Below, piece by piece: positions 60,591-64,000 of a DNA stretch of 64,000 nucleotides. How positions within the stretch are numbered: position 1 is the stretch's first letter; the number at the start of each line of letters is the position of its first letter. This stretch comes from Galeopsis tetrahit (lineage: Eukaryota > Streptophyta > Magnoliopsida > Lamiales > Lamiaceae), in assembly GCA_963675135.1 (NCBI GenBank), contig OY776120.1, positions 57,036,063 to 57,100,062 on the forward strand, in the 5' to 3' direction. A program made the translations under genes and the position numbers. The notes under the pieces were generated by a model that was not told the origin of the DNA, made no database searches, and saw only the letters and a program-made list of their open reading frames with translations.

Positions 60591-63500
60591 GAGTTAACCG
60601 TTACCAATACATCTTTGTTCTAAAGTTGTTGTTTTATCCAATACGCTGATACTGAAATTAATATTCGATAAATACGAAGATTTAGCCAAGAAAAAGTTAT
60701 GTTGTCTTTAATTATCACAAAATCACACTCGTTAGTGAGAGTTTATGATCACTCTAATGTGAAAACGCACTTTCTTCGATTCTCTATTTTTCAAAAGTGT
60801 CAAGAGTTGCAAAGAGTTAACCATTACCAATACATCTTTGTTCTAAAGTTGTTGTATTGTCCAACATGTTGATAGTGAAATTAAGATTCGATAAATACGA
60901 AGATTTAGCCAAGAAAACATTATGTTGTCTTTAATTATCAAAAAAATCACACTCGTTAGTGAGAGTTTATGCTCACTCTAATGTGAAAACGCACTTTCGT
61001 CTATTCTGTCATTCTCTACTTTTCAAAAGTCTATAGAGTTGCAAAGAGGTAACCATTACCAATACGTTAATAGTAAAATTAAGATTCCATAAATACGATG
61101 ATTTAGGAAAAAAACATTAGGTTGTCTTTAATTATCAAAAAATCACAATCGTTAGTGAGAGTTTATGCTCACTCTAATGTGAAAACTCAATTTTTTAGAT
61201 TATCTCATTCTCTACTTTTCAAAAGTCTCAAGAGTTGCAAACAGTTAACCATTACCAATACATCTTTGTTCTAAAGTTGTTGTTTGATCCAACACGCTGA
61301 TAGTGAAATTAATATTGGATAAATACGAAGATTTAGGAAAGAAATCACACTCGTTAGTGAGAGTTTATGCTCACTCTAATGTGACAATGCACTTTCTTCG
61401 TTTCTCTCATTCTCTACTTTTCAAAAGTCTTCAGAGTTGCAAAGAGTTAACTATTACCAATACATATTTGTTCTAAAGTTGTTGTTTTGTTCAACACGTT
61501 GATAGTGAAATTAAGATTCGATAAACACGAAGATTTAGACAAGAAAACATTATGTTGTCTTTAATTATCACAAAATCACACTCGTTAGTGAGAGTTTATG
61601 CTCAATCTAATGTGAAAATGCACTTTCTTCGATTCTCTCATTCTCTACTTTTCAAAAGTCTCAAGAGTTGCAAAGAGTTAACCATTACCAATACATATTT
61701 GTTCTAAAGTTGTTGTTTTGTCCAACACGTTGATAGTGAAATTAAGATTCGATAAATACAGAGATATAGGCAAGAAAACATTATGTTGTCTTTAATTATA
61801 AAAAAATAACACTCGTTAGTGAGAGTTTATGCTCACTCTAATGTGAAAATGCATTTTCTTCGTTTCTCTTATTCTCTACTTTTCAAAAGTCTCCAGAGTT
61901 GCAAAGAGTTAACTATTACCAATACATATTTGTTCTAAAGTTGTTGTTTTATCCAACACGCTGATAATGAAATTAATATTCGATAAATACGAAGATATAG
62001 CCAAGAAAAAATTATGTTGTCTTTAATTATCACAAAATCACACTCGTTAGTGAGAGTTTATGCTCACTCTAATGTGAAAATGCACTTTCTTCGATTCTCT
62101 CATTCTCCACTTTTCAAAAGTGTCAAGAGTTGCAAAGAGTTAACCATTACCAATACATCTTTGTTCTAAAGTTGTTGTATTGTCCAACACGTTGATAGTG
62201 AAATTAAGATTCGATAAACACGAAGATTTAGCCAAGAAAACATTATGTTGTCTTTAATTATTAAAAAATCACACTCGTTAGTGAGAGTTTATGCTCACTT
62301 TAATGTGAAAACGCACTTTCTTCCATTCTCTCATTCTCTACTTTTCAAAAGTGTCAAGAGATGCAAAGAGTGAACCATTTCTAATACATCGTTTTTCTAA
62401 AGTTGTTGTTTTTTCCAACACGTTTATAGTGAAATTAAGATTCGATAAACACGAAGATTTACACAAGAAAACAATATGTTGTCTTTAATTATCACAAAAT
62501 CACACTCGTTAGTGAGAGTTTATGCTCACTCTAATGTGAAAACGCACTTTCTTCGATTCTCTCATTCTCTACTTTTCAAAAGACTCCAGAGTTGCAAAGA
62601 GTTAACCATTACTAATACATATTTGTTCTAAAGTTGTGGTTTTTTCCAACACGTTGATAGTGAAATTAAGATTCGATAAATACGATGATTTAGGAAAAAA
62701 ACATTAGGTTGTCTTTAATTATAAAAAAATCACACTCGTTAATGAGAGTTTATGCTCACTCTAATTTGAAAACTCAATTTCTTCGATTATCTCATTCTCT
62801 ACTTTTCAAAAGTCTCAAGAGTTGCAAACAGTTAACCATTACCAATACATCTTTGTTCTAAAGTTGTTGTTTGATCCAACACGCTGATAGTGAAATTATT
62901 ATATGATAAATACGAAGATTTAGGAAAGAAATCACACTCGTTAGTGAGAGTTTATGCTCACTCTAATGTGAAAATGCACTTTCTTCGTTTCTCTTATTCT
63001 CTACTTTTCAAAAGTCTCCAGAGTTGCAAAGAGTTAACTATTACCAATACATATTTGTTCTAAAGTTGTTGTTTTGTCCAACACGTTGATAGTGAAATTA
63101 AGATTCGATAAACACGAAGATTCAGCCAAGAAAACATTATGTTGTCTTTAATTTTCACAAAATCACACTCGTTAGTGAGAGTTTATGCTCAATCTAATGT
63201 AAAAATGCACTTTCTTCGATTCTCTCATTCTCTACTTTTCAAAAGTCTCAAGAGTTGCAAAGAGTTAATCATTACCAATACATATTTGTTCTAAAGTTGT
63301 TGTTTTATCCAGCACGTTGATAGTGAAATTAAGATTCGATAAATACAGAGATATGGGCAAGAAAACATTATGTTGTCTTTAATTATAAAAAAATAACACT
63401 CGTTAGTGAGAGTTTATGCTCACTCTAATGTGAAAATGCACTTTCTTCATTTCTCTTATTCTCTACTTTTCAAAAGTCTCCAGAATTGCAAAGAGTTAAC

Positions 63501-64000
63501 TATTACCAATACATATTTGTTATAAAGTTGTTGTTTTATCCAACATGCTGATAATGAAATTAATATTCGATAAATACGAAGATATAGCCAAGAAAAAATT
63601 ATGTTGTCTTTAATTATCACAAAATCACACTCGTTAGTGAGAGTTTATGCTCACTCTAATGTGAAAACGCACTTTCTTCGATTCTCTCATTCTCCACTTT
63701 TCAAAAGTGTCAAGAGTTGCAAAGAGTTAACCATTACCAATACATCTTTGTTCTAAAGTTGTTATATTGTCCAACACGTTGATAGTGAAATTAAGATTCG
63801 ATAAACACGAAGATTTAGCCAAGAAAACATTATGTTGTCTTTAATTATCACAAAATCACACTCGTTAGTGAGAGTTTATGCTCACTCTAATGTGAAAATG
63901 CACTTTCTTCGATTCTCTCATTCTCTACTTTTCATAAGTCTCAAGAGTTGCAAAGAGTTATCCATTACCAATACATATTTGTTCTAAAGTTGTTGTTTTG
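60527..64000. repeat. Higher-order block H, copy 4 (runs off the window)
   Basis: The block aligns to copy 3 at 9,953 bp up to about 61.38 kb and at 10,185 bp thereafter. The 232-bp difference is one extra monomer here (TCTTCAGAG / GTTCAACACG, about 61.39-61.62 kb). That monomer order (CTATTACC, GTTCAAC) is also seen in the array B higher-order units, so copy 4 probably keeps the ancestral order and copies 1-3 lost a monomer. It contains the 196-bp marker at 61061. Confidence 0.78.

Larger units (their letters stand above)
32924..64000. repeat. Satellite array C
   Basis: The same 231-bp satellite resumes in the middle of the interrupted monomer and runs uninterrupted to the end of the window. 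It is organised as nested segmental duplications, listed separately. Monomer classes are full, 202-bp short, about 223-bp slipped and 196-bp deleted. I see no gene, RNA gene or other mobile element in the 31 kb. Confidence 0.95.

Noticed and set aside
1..64000. Ribosomal or 5S RNA gene repeat
   Set aside because: Monomers lack the 5S internal promoter and any rRNA-like conserved core, and are far too AT-rich.

Overview
The window is almost entirely a plant-type tandem satellite with three LTR-retrotransposon remnants. I find no protein-coding gene, rRNA, tRNA or CRISPR array. About 59.5 kb is one AT-rich satellite, about 231 bp per monomer (roughly 260 copies by span / period). Every monomer I inspected has the same orientation, and the array runs off both ends of the window. 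The LTR relics look like plant Ty1/copia LTRs, two of them Sirevirus-like, which suggests an angiosperm. A multi-kilobase homogenised satellite holding only LTR remnants suggests a centromeric, pericentromeric or heterochromatic block. I cannot name the species.

Layout: (1) 1-16533, satellite array A, dominated by a 5,160-bp tandem duplication and mosaic re-use of its pieces. (2) 16534-18188, a solo LTR on the + strand with a perfect 5-bp target duplication (GTTAA). (3) 18189-30068, array B, with a very uniform stretch (19.1-20.9 kb) followed by higher-order repeats (22.5-29 kb). (4) 30069-32923, a composite insertion: a minus-strand LTR of about 1.6 kb, interrupted by a second, nested solo LTR (30742-31982, target duplication ATCCT). 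Its U5 end carries 8 bp that look like the start of a tRNA-Met primer-binding site. (5) 32924-64000, array C, built of several generations of segmental duplication (offsets 1356, 1362, 1593, 2049, 2670, 3809 and about 17,125 bp).

Monomers come in recognisable length classes: full (231-232 bp), short (about 202 bp, 29-bp internal deletion), slipped (about 223 bp, 8-bp loss between ATTCTCT direct repeats), a 196-bp class lacking about 34 bp, and a single 158-bp monomer. The deletions act as lineage markers, and the higher-order periods are close to sums of these classes. Each monomer has a 40-bp imperfect dyad, a 13-15 bp perfect palindrome and a short motif resembling a CENP-B box. The most interesting signals are these repeated dyads, the hairpins with C-rich loops shared by two otherwise dissimilar LTRs, and the odd LTR/primer-site junction.
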